Of a DNA stretch of 64,000 bases, positions 17,319-26,375 are shown in pieces; the stretch's first letter is position 1, and every line of letters begins with the position of its first letter. Below the pieces are notes generated by a model that did no database searches, was not told the origin of the DNA, and saw only the letters and a program-made list of their open reading frames with translations. The DNA is taken from assembly GCA_050186825.1 (NCBI GenBank), contig JBFWYD010000016.1:1-64000 (forward strand). Reading direction: 5' to 3'. A program made the position numbers and the translations under genes. The DNA comes from NORP233 sp050186825 (lineage in GTDB: Bacteria > Planctomycetota > J058).

Positions 17319-17564
17319 ATGAGCCGCGCTGTCCGGGGCTGGATCCTTGCTGCGACCCTCTTGGCTAGCACCACGGGGTGCGCGCCCATTGCGCTGGGGA
17401 TCGTCCTGGGGGTCAGCGGCGGAGGCGGTGGAGGCGGAAGTGGCGGTGGCTCAGTCGGAGGTTCGGCGCTCCGGTTGGCGGAGAGATCGTCTCAGAGCCG
17501 GAGGAGTCCGATTGGGGGCACCGCGTTGTCGTGCGTGACCCCGACGGCCACCTCGTCGAGTTGA
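17319..17564 (+). CDS. Short Gly-rich lipoprotein, possibly truncated by frameshift
   Basis: 81 residues in the open frame. A clear lipoprotein signal (ILAATLLASTTGC, Cys21) is followed by a short hydrophobic stretch and a Gly/Ser run. After about residue 50 the composition becomes Ser/Arg-rich and unlike protein, while a neighbouring frame encodes the end of a VOC-fold protein (17468-17581). The real product may therefore end early or continue in the other frame through an indel near 17460. The next gene starts at 17578, overlapping the VOC frame's stop. Confidence 0.4.
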   Translation: MSRAVRGWILAATLLASTTGCAPIALGIVLGVSGGGGGGGSGGGSVGGSALRLAERSSQSRRSPIGGTALSCVTPTATSSS

Positions 17565-17581
17565 CGGAGGCGCGAGAGTGA
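17468..17581 (+). pseudogene. 3' remnant of a glyoxalase/VOC-family gene
   Basis: In this frame the last 37 codons encode GAPVGGEIVSEPEESDWGHR then VVVRDPDGHLVELTE. That is the C-terminal beta-strand pair of vicinal-oxygen-chelate (glyoxalase/bleomycin-resistance) proteins, including the metal-ligand Glu in the final strand. No upstream VOC sequence exists: the frame runs into the lipoprotein signal sequence in another frame. The TGA stop overlaps the GTG start at 17578 by 4 bp, so the fragment may still couple translation to the next gene. Confidence 0.5.
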
Positions 17582-18267
17582 CCGACTCGCACCTTCGCGA
17601 GCTTGAACGCCGGTTCCGCGCCTCGGGCAGCGTGGACGACGAGGTCGCATGGTTGAGGGCTCGGGTGCAGGCGGGGGACCTACGCGAGAGCAGGTTGAAG
17701 CTGGCTGCGATCTGCGGTCATGCCGCAAGTGGGATCCTCGCAGGGGAGGGGCCTGGCGAGCGCCGCGACGCGTGGTGCAACAGGATCGCCGAGCATGGAC
17801 GAGAGGCGGTCGAACGGTCCGACCTCGCTGTCGGTCGGCACCTTCTACCCTGCTGGACGGTGGCGTTCCCCTCGGACGACAGGCTGGAGAAGGCGCTGAG
17901 AGTCGTGGAGGAGCGACTGCAAGGGGCAAGGAGCGAAACCAGAGTTGAAGGTCTGGGGAGGGCCAAACACGACGCCGCTAGGCTGCAGGCAGGAGGATAC
18001 GACTCGCCCGCGGCCCGGGCTGCGGGGGCGATCGAGTACGCGCACGGGCTGAGCGTTTACGCCGCAGAGGGAAGCCTGGCTTCAATGCTGCAGATCGTTC
18101 TCTCGGACTCCTGCGAGCGCTGGGAGGGGAGGCCAGAGGGGGGCAGCCGCTGGCCTGAGATCTTGGCAGCGGTTGCCCGGGAGGTAGCCCCTTGGGCCCT
18201 CGGCTACTCCGACGCCGTTCGCGAGCGAGTCGACGAAGCCCGGCGGCGGAAGGTCGCCGATGGTTGA
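17578..18267 (+). CDS. RASGS-module protein with helical immunity-like C-terminus
   Basis: 229 residues, GTG start. Residues 5-50 are the shared module: LRELERRFRASGSV, then AWLRARVQAGDL and LKLAAICGHAAS. After it comes an all-helical region with WTVAFPSDDRLEKAL, a pattern I associate with putative helical immunity-type proteins of Myxococcota and Planctomycetota. It is first in a run of three overlapping genes (17578, 18260, 18958). The 17578 and 18260 products share about 80% identity in the module but diverge after it. Role inferred only. Confidence 0.6.
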   Translation: MTDSHLRELERRFRASGSVDDEVAWLRARVQAGDLRESRLKLAAICGHAASGILAGEGPGERRDAWCNRIAEHGREAVERSDLAVGRHLLPCWTVAFPSDDRLEKALRVVEERLQGARSETRVEGLGRAKHDAARLQAGGYDSPAARAAGAIEYAHGLSVYAAEGSLASMLQIVLSDSCERWEGRPEGGSRWPEILAAVAREVAPWALGYSDAVRERVDEARRRKVADG

Positions 18268-18964
18268 CGTCGGCCTCCGAGAACTCGAACGCCGGTTCCG
18301 TGCCTCGGGCAGCGTGGAGGACGAGGCCGCCTGGCTTCGCGCCCGGGTCCAGGTCGGGGACCTGGAGCGAGGCCGGCTGGAGTTGGCGGCCTTGCTTGGA
18401 CATGCATGCTCTCGGCGTCACTTGGGGCTTCCCGCCTGGTCGGCCAGGGAGACCCTCCCAGCCCTGTTCAAGCTTGAGCCTTCCGCGGCCCCTGCAGGCC
18501 TCTTCCCGCGGGTCGTGGCCACATGCTTCAGGAGGCTCGCCTTGGTGTGGCGGGAGCAAGCGGGATCGACGTCCTGGAACGGGTGGCGGGGAGACTTGGA
18601 CCACCTCGACCTTGCTGACCGGTTGGACGCACTCGAGGCCGCCCTCCTTGCCGAGGACGCCGGCGGAATTGAGCAGGGCCTGAACCTGCTGATGGCGTCC
18701 ATGCCCTGGCTCGCGGAGCAGATTTACGGTCCGTTGCACAACAGGCTCGTCCTCATGGCGCTCGCTGACTCGACGGCCAGAGGCGAGACCGTCTGGGAGA
18801 ACACCGTGCTGGCCGAGGCGCTCTCCGCCGAGCTAGTTCCTTGGTTGCTCGACTACGCGGACCCCGTCCGGCTGCGAGCCACCGAGAGGGGCGAAGCGGA
18901 GATCCGCGCGGGCGATCTTGGCGTGTCGGCTCCGGGAGGTCGCCCGCCCCGAGGCGAATGGTGA
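18260..18964 (+). CDS. RASGS-module protein, second tandem copy
   Basis: 234 residues, ATG overlapping the previous gene by 8 bp. It repeats the N-terminal module almost exactly (GLRELERRFRASGSVEDEAA, then RARVQVGDL and LELAALLGHACS) but carries a different helical C-terminus. The pattern is one of tandem duplication with replacement or rapid divergence of the downstream domain. No catalytic motif was seen. Translationally coupled to its neighbours. Confidence 0.6.
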   Translation: MVDVGLRELERRFRASGSVEDEAAWLRARVQVGDLERGRLELAALLGHACSRRHLGLPAWSARETLPALFKLEPSAAPAGLFPRVVATCFRRLALVWREQAGSTSWNGWRGDLDHLDLADRLDALEAALLAEDAGGIEQGLNLLMASMPWLAEQIYGPLHNRLVLMALADSTARGETVWENTVLAEALSAELVPWLLDYADPVRLRATERGEAEIRAGDLGVSAPGGRPPRGEW

Positions 18965-19398
18965 ACGTCGACGAGGCGGTGGAGTTGGCGGGCGAACACG
19001 CGAGGCGCTGGGGCCTCTCGTGGGAGGACGTGGCAGTGAGTCACGTCGGTCGCGAGCGCAGTTGCTGGCGCCTCTTCGTGACGACCCACTTCCTCCTCGA
19101 GCTTGAGACCGGAGCCGGTCCTGCTTCGGTGTGCGTGGACGTGGCCACGAGGGCCGTGGTGCAGTTCGTCTTCAAGCCGACTCCGGGCAGCGGGCAGCAC
19201 ATGCTGCCGCTCTGGGCGGCGTTCCCCGGCTACTCGTCCGTCACTATCGGCTGGCGTATGGGGACTGGAGAGGCCTACAGGCATGCCTGGCACGCTTGGT
19301 ACGGCGCGCTCGACAACGCTGAGCAGGCTCGCTACAGAGACAGGTTCCCACCGCCAGACGACGAGGCGAATTGCTGGGAGGGCTTCTACGAGTGGTGA
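18958..19398 (+). CDS. Hypothetical protein with alpha/beta fold
   Basis: 146 residues from ATG 18958, which overlaps the stop of the previous gene by 7 bp. Predicted helix-strand alternation (NVDEAVELAGEHARRWGLSW, then SCWRLFVTTHFLLELE and SVCVDVATRAVVQF). The strand pair resembles a small PepSY-like or immunity-type fold but I cannot assign it. It is last in the three-gene overlapping run, so probably co-expressed with the two RASGS-module proteins. Confidence 0.5.
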   Translation: MVNVDEAVELAGEHARRWGLSWEDVAVSHVGRERSCWRLFVTTHFLLELETGAGPASVCVDVATRAVVQFVFKPTPGSGQHMLPLWAAFPGYSSVTIGWRMGTGEAYRHAWHAWYGALDNAEQARYRDRFPPPDDEANCWEGFYEW

Positions 19399-19491
19399 GC
19401 TTCAGCCAGACTGGCGACCCGGCGACCCGATCCGCGAACGTGGATCGGGTCGCCAGCGTGAGCGACATGACGCATCTGGAGCTAGTGGGCG

Positions 19492-20271
19492 TTGGCTGAG
19501 CCCCTCAGATCGACGGGACTCGACTGGGCGACCGAGCCCAAGAACCGCGCCCTCGTCGTGGTCGAGGCGACCCCAGGCGCGGGCGTACGTATCGTCGAGG
19601 TCTGCTCCGCCAAGCTCGACGAAGCCGAGATCGTCCGCCGTGCCAACGACGCCGCCTGCGGGGTCCTCGCGGTCGATATCCCCTTCGGCTGGCCGCAGGA
19701 CTTCAGCAGCTTCGTCTCGGCGTGGTCGCCCAGCCAGGGCGCCAAGGCCCTCCCCAGCCTGGACGCCTTCCGCTACCGCTACACCGATCTCGAGGTCCGC
19801 CGGCACTACAAGAAGAGCCCCCTCTCCGTTGCTGCGGATCGGATCGCGCTGGGTGCTCGCAAGTGGGCGGAGATCGTCCAGGGCCAGACGTGGGGTCCGC
19901 GGGTCGACGTGATTGGCGGCCGGCGAGGCCCACCGGCGCCGATCGTCGAGGTCTACCCTGCAGCGAGCGTCCTCGCGTTCGGCGAGAGCGTGGCCGGCTA
20001 CAAGAACGACGAAGTGGTCCGGGAGCGGCTGGTAGACGCGCTCTGCCGGCGGCTGAACGTCCAGGTGAGCCGTGCCGACCGCGCCGCACTGGTCAGCGCG
20101 GGAAAGGACAGCGACAGGACGGACGCGTTCGTTGCCGCGCTCACCGGGCTTGCCTACCTGGGGGCGCTTGAGGGCTGGGAGGTCCGCCTGCCACCCGCCG
20201 AGAAGAAGTCCCAGGTGGAGAAGGAGGGCTGGATCTTCGTCCCCTGCCCTCGTGACGCGGGCTCGGCGTGA
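19492..20271 (+). CDS. DUF429 family predicted RNase H-fold nuclease
   Basis: 259 residues from TTG 19492. The family signature is clear: TGLDWATEPKNRALVV at the first strand (acidic Asp), GVLAVDIPFGWP, a helical segment with RYRYTDLEVRR, IVEVYPAASV, and the C-terminal KDSDRTDAFVAALT. DUF429 (PF04250) proteins are predicted nucleases with an RNase H-like fold. The stop overlaps the methyltransferase start by 4 bp, so nuclease and methyltransferase are translationally coupled. Confidence 0.8.
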   Translation: MAEPLRSTGLDWATEPKNRALVVVEATPGAGVRIVEVCSAKLDEAEIVRRANDAACGVLAVDIPFGWPQDFSSFVSAWSPSQGAKALPSLDAFRYRYTDLEVRRHYKKSPLSVAADRIALGARKWAEIVQGQTWGPRVDVIGGRRGPPAPIVEVYPAASVLAFGESVAGYKNDEVVRERLVDALCRRLNVQVSRADRAALVSAGKDSDRTDAFVAALTGLAYLGALEGWEVRLPPAEKKSQVEKEGWIFVPCPRDAGSA

Positions 20272-20981
20272 AGCCTGCCCCTGGACGCCGTCTCCCCCGG
20301 CTCGTCACCGAGACAAACCTCGAGGAGTCCGCCGTCGTGGCGAACAACGCCATGAACCGCGAACGGGGCATTGCGGGCACGAACAGCTACGCCAAGGACC
20401 TCGGCTTCGACCTCGTGGCTCTCCTTGCCGAGAAGCTGGAGCACCAGGACCGGGTCTCCTGGCTCGACCTCTGCTGCGGGACGGGCAAGGCCCTGATCGA
20501 GGCCGGCCAGGAGTTCGAGAAGCGCGGGCTTGGTGACCGTGTGCGTGTTCGAGGCGTCGACCTCGTCGGCTACTTCTTGTCCGTCCCGGCCGGAATCACG
20601 TCGCTGAGTCTGGAGGTCTCGCCCCTGCGCGAGTTCGAGCCCGCGGAGATCTTCGACCTCGTCACCTGCGTCCATGGGCTCCACTACGTGGGCAACAAGC
20701 TCGGCCTCGTCGCTCGCGCGTCCCAGTGGCTCCAGCCGGACGGGCTCTTCCTGGCGAACCTCGACCTCGCCAGCGTCAAGCTCGTCGAGGGCTCCGCCGG
20801 CCGGCGCGTGCCCAGGGCCCTCCGGGAGGCGGGCATGGTCTACGACGCCCGGAAGCGGCTTCTTTCCTGCCGCGGGCGGCGCGAGGTCGATCTGCCCTTC
20901 GGCTTAGTGGGCGCGGACGACCAGGCGGGGCCCAACTACACGGGCCAGCCGGCCGTGGACAGCTACTACCGGGCGCTGTGA
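20268..20981 (+). CDS. Class I SAM-dependent methyltransferase
   Basis: 237 residues, GTG start overlapping the DUF429 stop (GTGA). Motif I is WLDLCCGTGKAL, the SAM-binding Gly-rich loop. Motif II is RVRGVDLVGYF with the acidic residue, and motif IV is FDLVTCVHGLHYV. A second start at M29 (NRERGIAGTN) is possible. The substrate is unknown. No DNA-methylase NPPY motif is present, so a small molecule, RNA or protein target is more likely. It is paired with a predicted nuclease. Confidence 0.8.
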   Translation: MKPAPGRRLPRLVTETNLEESAVVANNAMNRERGIAGTNSYAKDLGFDLVALLAEKLEHQDRVSWLDLCCGTGKALIEAGQEFEKRGLGDRVRVRGVDLVGYFLSVPAGITSLSLEVSPLREFEPAEIFDLVTCVHGLHYVGNKLGLVARASQWLQPDGLFLANLDLASVKLVEGSAGRRVPRALREAGMVYDARKRLLSCRGRREVDLPFGLVGADDQAGPNYTGQPAVDSYYRAL

Positions 20982-21104
20982 GGGCCTCGCCAAGCAAGAC
21001 AAGGGGCTGGGGCAGAAGAGAAGACTTCACCGGCTACGGGTGCCCTGAAGACCCGGGGAGAGGAGGACTCGGAGGACTTCCTCCCCTCCCTCGAACCATG
21101 GGCA

Positions 21105-24100
21105 CTAGCGGCAGCGCACCGGGCGAGGCGAGCCGTGCTCTCGGACCCGCAGCCCCCCCAGCAGGAAGAGGACGAGCGCGATACTGGCGGGTAGTGGGCC
21201 CCTTCCTCCACGAGAGGTGCTGCACCCACCTCCACCTCCGCCTCCGGCCCCTCCGGCCGCGCCAGAAGGCGCGAAGGTCACGCCCGACGGCGGCCGAGAG
21301 CTAGAGGTTGGGGGGAGGCGCCGCTGAGCTACGGAGGAACTCGGCACCGGCGAGATCCCGGCCTGCCCTGAGGCATCGTCTTCAATCGCAAGAAGCTGCA
21401 CGTTGGCGACCCGAAGGGGGGTCGTCTCGGCTCCGAAGGAGAGGGTCAACCTCGCGGCGGGGTCCGTGCGGCTGGCCGTGAACTCGAACACCCGCTCCTG
21501 CCATTCAGGCGAAGCCAAGACAACCTGGTGCAGCCCCAGGCCATTCCAAGGCGCGCGATCCTCTTGGACGTTCAGCACGAACGTGCGCGCCGGGTCGGCG
21601 GCGCAGCTCAGAAGGACGCGGTATCGACGCCCTGCCTCTACCGACACCGTGCGCTCCCACTGTGCAGAGTCGTCTGTCCCCCCGAGGCCGCAGCTCAACT
21701 CGACCGCGCCGGATACAGCCTCGTCGGTCAGATTGCGGGCCGTAGCCTGACCACCGAGGAGCTGCCAACCCTCCCAAGGGTCAGCGCCACCTCCGTTTGC
21801 CTGGGCCGGCGCAAAGCGAATAGCGTCGAAGCAGACTTCCGTTGGCCCGGTGTCGGTAGTGGCGTTGGTCAGGGTCACGCGGAAGGGGCGTCCGGGCTCG
21901 TAGCGGTAGCGTCCCGGCAGCCCGACCCACTCGTTGACCACAGCGTCTTGGTCCAGATGGAGGTCATGGGTACCGTCGGCGTCCTCGACCGTGTAGTTCG
22001 CGGTGCGGGTCGTCGAGTGGAAGATCGAGATCAGCGCCTCGATCACGTAGTCGCCAGGGACGAGGTCGGCGATAGGAGGCTCATACGCGTAGGACACCGT
22101 GGCGGGACCGGGCGTTGCCGGCGCGTAGTACTTGCGGCGATTCCAGCCGTAGGTGTCCTGCACCCGGGCGCCGACCACCTGATCCGGAGCTACCACCACG
22201 TAGCGCGTCGTCTCCGGCTCCGGCGTGCGGGAGTCCTGACTGCCCCCGTCCGCCAGTCCCGCGCGAGCGGGCCCGCCGACCTCGGTGAAGTAGGGCTCAG
22301 GCAGTACGCTGAGCAGAGTCTGGTTGGGTCCAGGGTTCTCGACGACGTAGAGCACTAGGTGCAGGTGAGAGCGGAGAACGCTGAAGGGAGGGGTCGTTTC
22401 GGGGCCATGAATCCACGTCTGGCCGCTGCGCGTCGAGGCGCCGCAGGTGGCGACAATCTCTCCCAGCGCGACGGACTCGCCTGCCCTTCCGCACAGGCAG
22501 GAGCAGTGGGAGAGCCCGAGGCGATACTCCCGGCCAGCCCAATCCCGGATCGGAGCGCCGGAGGTGGAATCCAGGGGAACCAGGCGGAGCGTGCGTCCCC
22601 ACTCGTAGAACCAATCACTGAACGTGACCCGTGCGCGGTCGAAGGGGCTGCAGAGCGCAGCGAAGTAGTCCAGCGTTCCGGCGAGTCCGAAGTCCACGGC
22701 GAATTCGTCGTAGACGCGAAGGTTCCCGTACGCCTTGTGCCGATCCTGGTGGTATCCGCTGCCACTCTGGAGCCACAGCCCTCGGAAGGGAAGGTAGAGC
22801 CGCGGAAAGTCATAGACATTCACGACGAGCGTGACGCTCGAGGTCCAAGACGAGGACCCTGCCGGGCGTGCGTCGTACATCACCAGGTTTCGTCCCGGGA
22901 TCAGGTCGTCCGGGCCAGTGTGTATGACGGTGCTCGACCCGCTAGCGATCTCCACGGTCTTGCCGTCCGGTCGGGTGACACGGACGCGGTGAATCGTGCC
23001 CGGATCGTCAGGAGTTGTGCGAAGGGTCAGTTCCACGGACCTGTATCGACGAAGACGCTCCGCGGACTCGGCCACCAGATCGACCACCCGGGTCGGGAGA
23101 GGCGAGTTGTCGGGGAGAGGATTCCCTTGGTCCGTGCGATCGTCGGTGAACGCCTCGCCGCGGTCCTCGTTGAGGGTCCGGCTGAACGTGGCGGACACGA
23201 TCTCGGACTGGTGAGGGGGAGCGAACGTGAACGCCATAGGAGAGTGGGTGAGCAGAACTTCTTTCCCGGTTACCGGGTCTAGCGCGTAGGCGTAGACGGA
23301 GTGGCTTCCCGTCCCGGCCGGAAGCTGGAGAACGAACCCGTGGGATCCCTGGATCCCAGTGGCCGCAGTCACGTCGGGGCGAGGCTGGTTCGCGTTCGTC
23401 ACGAAGCGGGTTCCTTGGCCCGAGACTCCGTCCCTGTAGACACGCACTTCGAGGCTGGTGGTGGGCGCGTCCGGATCGGCGACCCAGCCTGTGACCCGAC
23501 CGCTGGAGTCGACCTCGTCCAAGAATCCCTGGAGCGCAGCGTCCCCGGCGAAACTCGCCTGTGCGTCCACGCCGCTGATTGTCAACTGGGTGCTGCTCGG
23601 CTTGAAGGTGTAGCCGCTCTTGCTTGGCGTGATCGAATAGGGCCCGTTGCTCAGGCCAACGAAGCTGTAGGTCCCCTGGCTGTCAGTCGTCGTGGTGCGA
23701 CCGGCTCCCAGGTCCACAGCCACGTCGCGGACCGGCTGGCCGTAGGGGTTCACGACGGTCCCCCGGATCGAGTGTGTGGGCGTCGGGGCGTAGTCGATCG
23801 AGTCGCTGAACTCAGAGGAGACGTTGCCGGCGCCGTCTCGGAGCTGGCCGAAGACCTGCTTCAGGCCTGGGCTAGTGTTTCCGCCGCTTGAGGAGAGGTC
23901 CCAGCCGGGGCGCGTCGAACCTGCCGGCTCCCACACGCTCCAGTGGACTCGGTCATTGCTAAAGCGCATTTCGCGAACCCCGCTTCCACCCGTGTCGCTG
24001 CTACCGACGGTGAGGGAGACCAGCAGGCTGTTCGTCGAGGAAGCACCGCCGCCGATTTGCAGGCTGCCCTGCGGAGGAGTGTGGTCTGCGGCCCCGTACG

Positions 24101-25130
24101 TGATGTCGTCATAGGCAGAGGAGGAGGTGTTGTAGGCCGCGTCTCGGAACTGAGCCCAGACCCTCTTCACACCCCCGGTCGAGCTGCCGCCATAGGCGCT
24201 GAGATCCCACCCGGAGTAGGTCGTTGAGAAGACCGTCCACTGCGTCCAGGTCGAGCCGTTGTTGCTAAGGCGCATTCCGGTGACGCCGACGTTGTCGGAG
24301 GCGGCGAGCGCAAGAGAAACGCTCAGGGACGCTGTCGTGCTCGCACCGTTTGCGATCCGAACACTCCCTGTCGGAGCAGTGCGGTCGACCGGTGCCGAGA
24401 AGGTAACCGTCCCTGACGCGGCGGCCCAGGCGCCCGAGGCCTGCTCGCGGACGTAGAAACGCCAGTCGCTCGCGGAAGTGAGGTTGGTCGGGAGCTGCAA
24501 GACCTCGGAGCCGTCGTTCGCTGTGGAGGAGACCAGCACGACGTAGTTCGGGCCCGTCGTCGTGGTGTTGCGGTAGCTATCTCGCTTGGCGCTGATCACC
24601 ACGCGAGAAGTCGACCCGGCGTTGCTTGACCAGCGAGCGGTCAGGGCGGTCCCGAGGTTGTAGGCCCCGCTCGACGGCCCCACTCCACTCACGGACACAG
24701 GATCGACGCGCAGGTTCCCGTTGGCCGGGTCGTAGGCTCCCGAGCCGTTGTGCTTGACGTAGACCCGCCAGTCGCTGGCTGGCGTGATCGAGAACGGGAT
24801 CGTCACGACCTCGGTGCCGTCGTTCCGGGTCGTGCTCGTGAACACGTAGTAGTTGGCGCCCGTAGTGGAGCCCGTGTAGCTGTCCCGCTTGATCGAGATC
24901 GTCATGGTGTCGCTGGACGGGGCGGAGCAGGTCCACCGCACGGTCATGGTCCAACCGGGCACAACCGCCCCCTGGTCGGGGTAGGTAAGCCGAATTGCGG
25001 GTGGCGCCGCTAGGGCGGCGTGAGGTAGCGCCAGGATCACCGCCAAGGCCATTGACGCTCCGCGCCAGCCTCTCCGCCTCGAGTTGCCTTCGCCCACGAG
25101 AGTCCTGATCGCCGATCCCGTCCCCGTCAT
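21105..25130 (-). CDS. Large secreted multidomain protein with M23-like domain and MYXO-CTERM-like tail
   Basis: 1341 residues. The start at 25130 follows GGGAGGT. Signal peptide to about residue 41 (MALAVILALPHAALA). Then two Kre9-like Ig domains (44-245), two Ig-like repeats starting with TAPTGS and TPPQGS (250-448), a carboxypeptidase-regulatory-like domain (453-530), a beta domain with GFLDEVDSSGRVTGWV (535-620) and an M23/LytM-like segment with D808/D813, H875 and SHLHL (H922, H924). A golvesin/CBM-like domain (1005-1110) and a carbohydrate-binding-like sandwich (1120-1250) follow. The end has a Gly run, Cys1303, a hydrophobic helix and Arg residues, as in MYXO-CTERM sorting signals. Likely surface-anchored, possibly wall-acting. 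The first M23 ligand spacing is atypical. Confidence 0.75.
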   Translation of the reverse strand: MTGTGSAIRTLVGEGNSRRRGWRGASMALAVILALPHAALAAPPAIRLTYPDQGAVVPGWTMTVRWTCSAPSSDTMTISIKRDSYTGSTTGANYYVFTSTTRNDGTEVVTIPFSITPASDWRVYVKHNGSGAYDPANGNLRVDPVSVSGVGPSSGAYNLGTALTARWSSNAGSTSRVVISAKRDSYRNTTTTGPNYVVLVSSTANDGSEVLQLPTNLTSASDWRFYVREQASGAWAAASGTVTFSAPVDRTAPTGSVRIANGASTTASLSVSLALAASDNVGVTGMRLSNNGSTWTQWTVFSTTYSGWDLSAYGGSSTGGVKRVWAQFRDAAYNTSSSAYDDITYGAADHTPPQGSLQIGGGASSTNSLLVSLTVGSSDTGGSGVREMRFSNDRVHWSVWEPAGSTRPGWDLSSSGGNTSPGLKQVFGQLRDGAGNVSSEFSDSIDYAPTPTHSIRGTVVNPYGQPVRDVAVDLGAGRTTTTDSQGTYSFVGLSNGPYSITPSKSGYTFKPSSTQLTISGVDAQASFAGDAALQGFLDEVDSSGRVTGWVADPDAPTTSLEVRVYRDGVSGQGTRFVTNANQPRPDVTAATGIQGSHGFVLQLPAGTGSHSVYAYALDPVTGKEVLLTHSPMAFTFAPPHQSEIVSATFSRTLNEDRGEAFTDDRTDQGNPLPDNSPLPTRVVDLVAESAERLRRYRSVELTLRTTPDDPGTIHRVRVTRPDGKTVEIASGSSTVIHTGPDDLIPGRNLVMYDARPAGSSSWTSSVTLVVNVYDFPRLYLPFRGLWLQSGSGYHQDRHKAYGNLRVYDEFAVDFGLAGTLDYFAALCSPFDRARVTFSDWFYEWGRTLRLVPLDSTSGAPIRDWAGREYRLGLSHCSCLCGRAGESVALGEIVATCGASTRSGQTWIHGPETTPPFSVLRSHLHLVLYVVENPGPNQTLLSVLPEPYFTEVGGPARAGLADGGSQDSRTPEPETTRYVVVAPDQVVGARVQDTYGWNRRKYYAPATPGPATVSYAYEPPIADLVPGDYVIEALISIFHSTTRTANYTVEDADGTHDLHLDQDAVVNEWVGLPGRYRYEPGRPFRVTLTNATTDTGPTEVCFDAIRFAPAQANGGGADPWEGWQLLGGQATARNLTDEAVSGAVELSCGLGGTDDSAQWERTVSVEAGRRYRVLLSCAADPARTFVLNVQEDRAPWNGLGLHQVVLASPEWQERVFEFTASRTDPAARLTLSFGAETTPLRVANVQLLAIEDDASGQAGISPVPSSSVAQRRLPPTSSSRPPSGVTFAPSGAAGGAGGGGGGGCSTSRGGRGPLPASIALVLFLLGGLRVREHGSPRPVRCR

Positions 25131-25298
25131 CCTGACCTCCCTTGATCAAGCCACTGGGCTGACCGTAGTGAGGGTCCTGCGCTGACAACAAGACGGCCTC
25201 CGTGTCAGCGGCCTCGGAACGCGCGTTGCGTGAGCCAATTGACCTCTTGCGGTACGCGAGCCCCGGAACCAGACTTGTCCAGCGGCTAGGAGGGGATC

Positions 25299-26309
25299 GT
25301 GAGCGTGACGGGAGGAGGCTCGCCCAGCATTCCGGAGGTCGTAGACGCCTGGGGCTCGTTGAGGGCACCGGGAGGTTCGAAGACATCCTGCGTGCGGCTA
25401 CTGGGCGAGGAGCTAGACGTTTCTACTCGAACGCTCTACCGCTGGCTGAAGGCAAGGTGCGTGCCGGAGGACCAGCAGGCCAACCTGAAGCGAGTTCTGC
25501 GAAGGGCGATTGAGGACTGCACGAGCCCGGGGACGAGCACCGAGACGATCAGGCGCTACCTGGCAGACCCCTCCCTGGCCGTCACCGAGTGGGACCTGCT
25601 CTCGTCGCTTGAGCGCTCGATCTCATGCGCCGGAGGTATCCAGGGTGCCCTCGCTGCAGTCGTCGGCCGCTTCCAGGACGGGCTCGACTCGGTGAGGCTC
25701 AGGCTGGAGGGTGGTGTCCTTGACGTGCGAACGGCGCAGCATGAGATCCGCTCGCGGGCGATCTATGCCGAACAGGAAGCACTGGTCCTTTCCCCGCCCA
25801 AGACGGGGAGTCGCGGGGAACTGCGCATGGTGAACACCTCGATCGAGGCGCTTTCGTCTACCGCTTGGCTCGAGCCACCGCTCTCAATGCTGATTGAGGC
25901 TGCTCGGGTTCAGCTTTCTCGCGGCAGGTTCAAGTGCGCCAGACGTCTCTTCGCGATCAAGCTCCCCGAAGAGTACTCTGCAGCGGAAGCCGAGAACATC
26001 CGCCAGACCTTGGACGTCCACCTTCAGCACGGGATCGCGGTCGCACTGTTCGACGTGCTTCAACTTGCCGAACGCTCACCCGGACGGCAGAACCTCGCTG
26101 CTATCGGAGACATGGCCTTCTTTGCGTCGGGCGACCTGACGTCCTGGAGCGTCTCGGTGGAGTCCTGTGCCCACGACGAGTCCCACGACTACTTCACCGA
26201 ACTGGCTGAGAGGGCCTACCCAAACAACGAAGACGTGTGGATTCTCCCCGACCAGCGGCAGAGCGTGCCAAAGTTGCTGAGGGAGTTGAACTTCCCCCTG
26301 GCTGGCTAG
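25299..26309 (+). CDS. Hypothetical protein with N-terminal HTH-like segment
   Basis: 336 residues. GTG 25299 is preceded by AGGAGGGG at ideal spacing. Residues about 30-70 (LGEELDVSTRTLYRWLKA) look like a helix-turn-helix. The rest is helical with no assigned domain and ends in a short alpha/beta part (NNEDVWILPDQ). It is divergent from the large secreted protein, with 168 bp between the starts. Possibly the regulator of that gene. The context suggests this but does not prove it. Confidence 0.55.
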   Translation: MSVTGGGSPSIPEVVDAWGSLRAPGGSKTSCVRLLGEELDVSTRTLYRWLKARCVPEDQQANLKRVLRRAIEDCTSPGTSTETIRRYLADPSLAVTEWDLLSSLERSISCAGGIQGALAAVVGRFQDGLDSVRLRLEGGVLDVRTAQHEIRSRAIYAEQEALVLSPPKTGSRGELRMVNTSIEALSSTAWLEPPLSMLIEAARVQLSRGRFKCARRLFAIKLPEEYSAAEAENIRQTLDVHLQHGIAVALFDVLQLAERSPGRQNLAAIGDMAFFASGDLTSWSVSVESCAHDESHDYFTELAERAYPNNEDVWILPDQRQSVPKLLRELNFPLAG

Positions 26310-26335
26310 CTTGGCCGAGTGCCTCTTCGGCGTTA

Positions 26336-26352
26336 TGGCACTCAAAGTGCCA
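26336..26352. terminator. Short hairpin downstream of 26309
   Basis: TGGCACT (26336-26342) and AGTGCCA (26346-26352) form a perfect 7-bp stem with a CAA loop 27 bp after the stop of the HTH-like gene. It may act as a terminator. The same GAGTGCC/GGCACTC core recurs in the larger inverted repeat at 26376-26409. Confidence 0.45.
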
Positions 26353-26375
26353 GTCCCTTGACTCTTAAGGACTTA

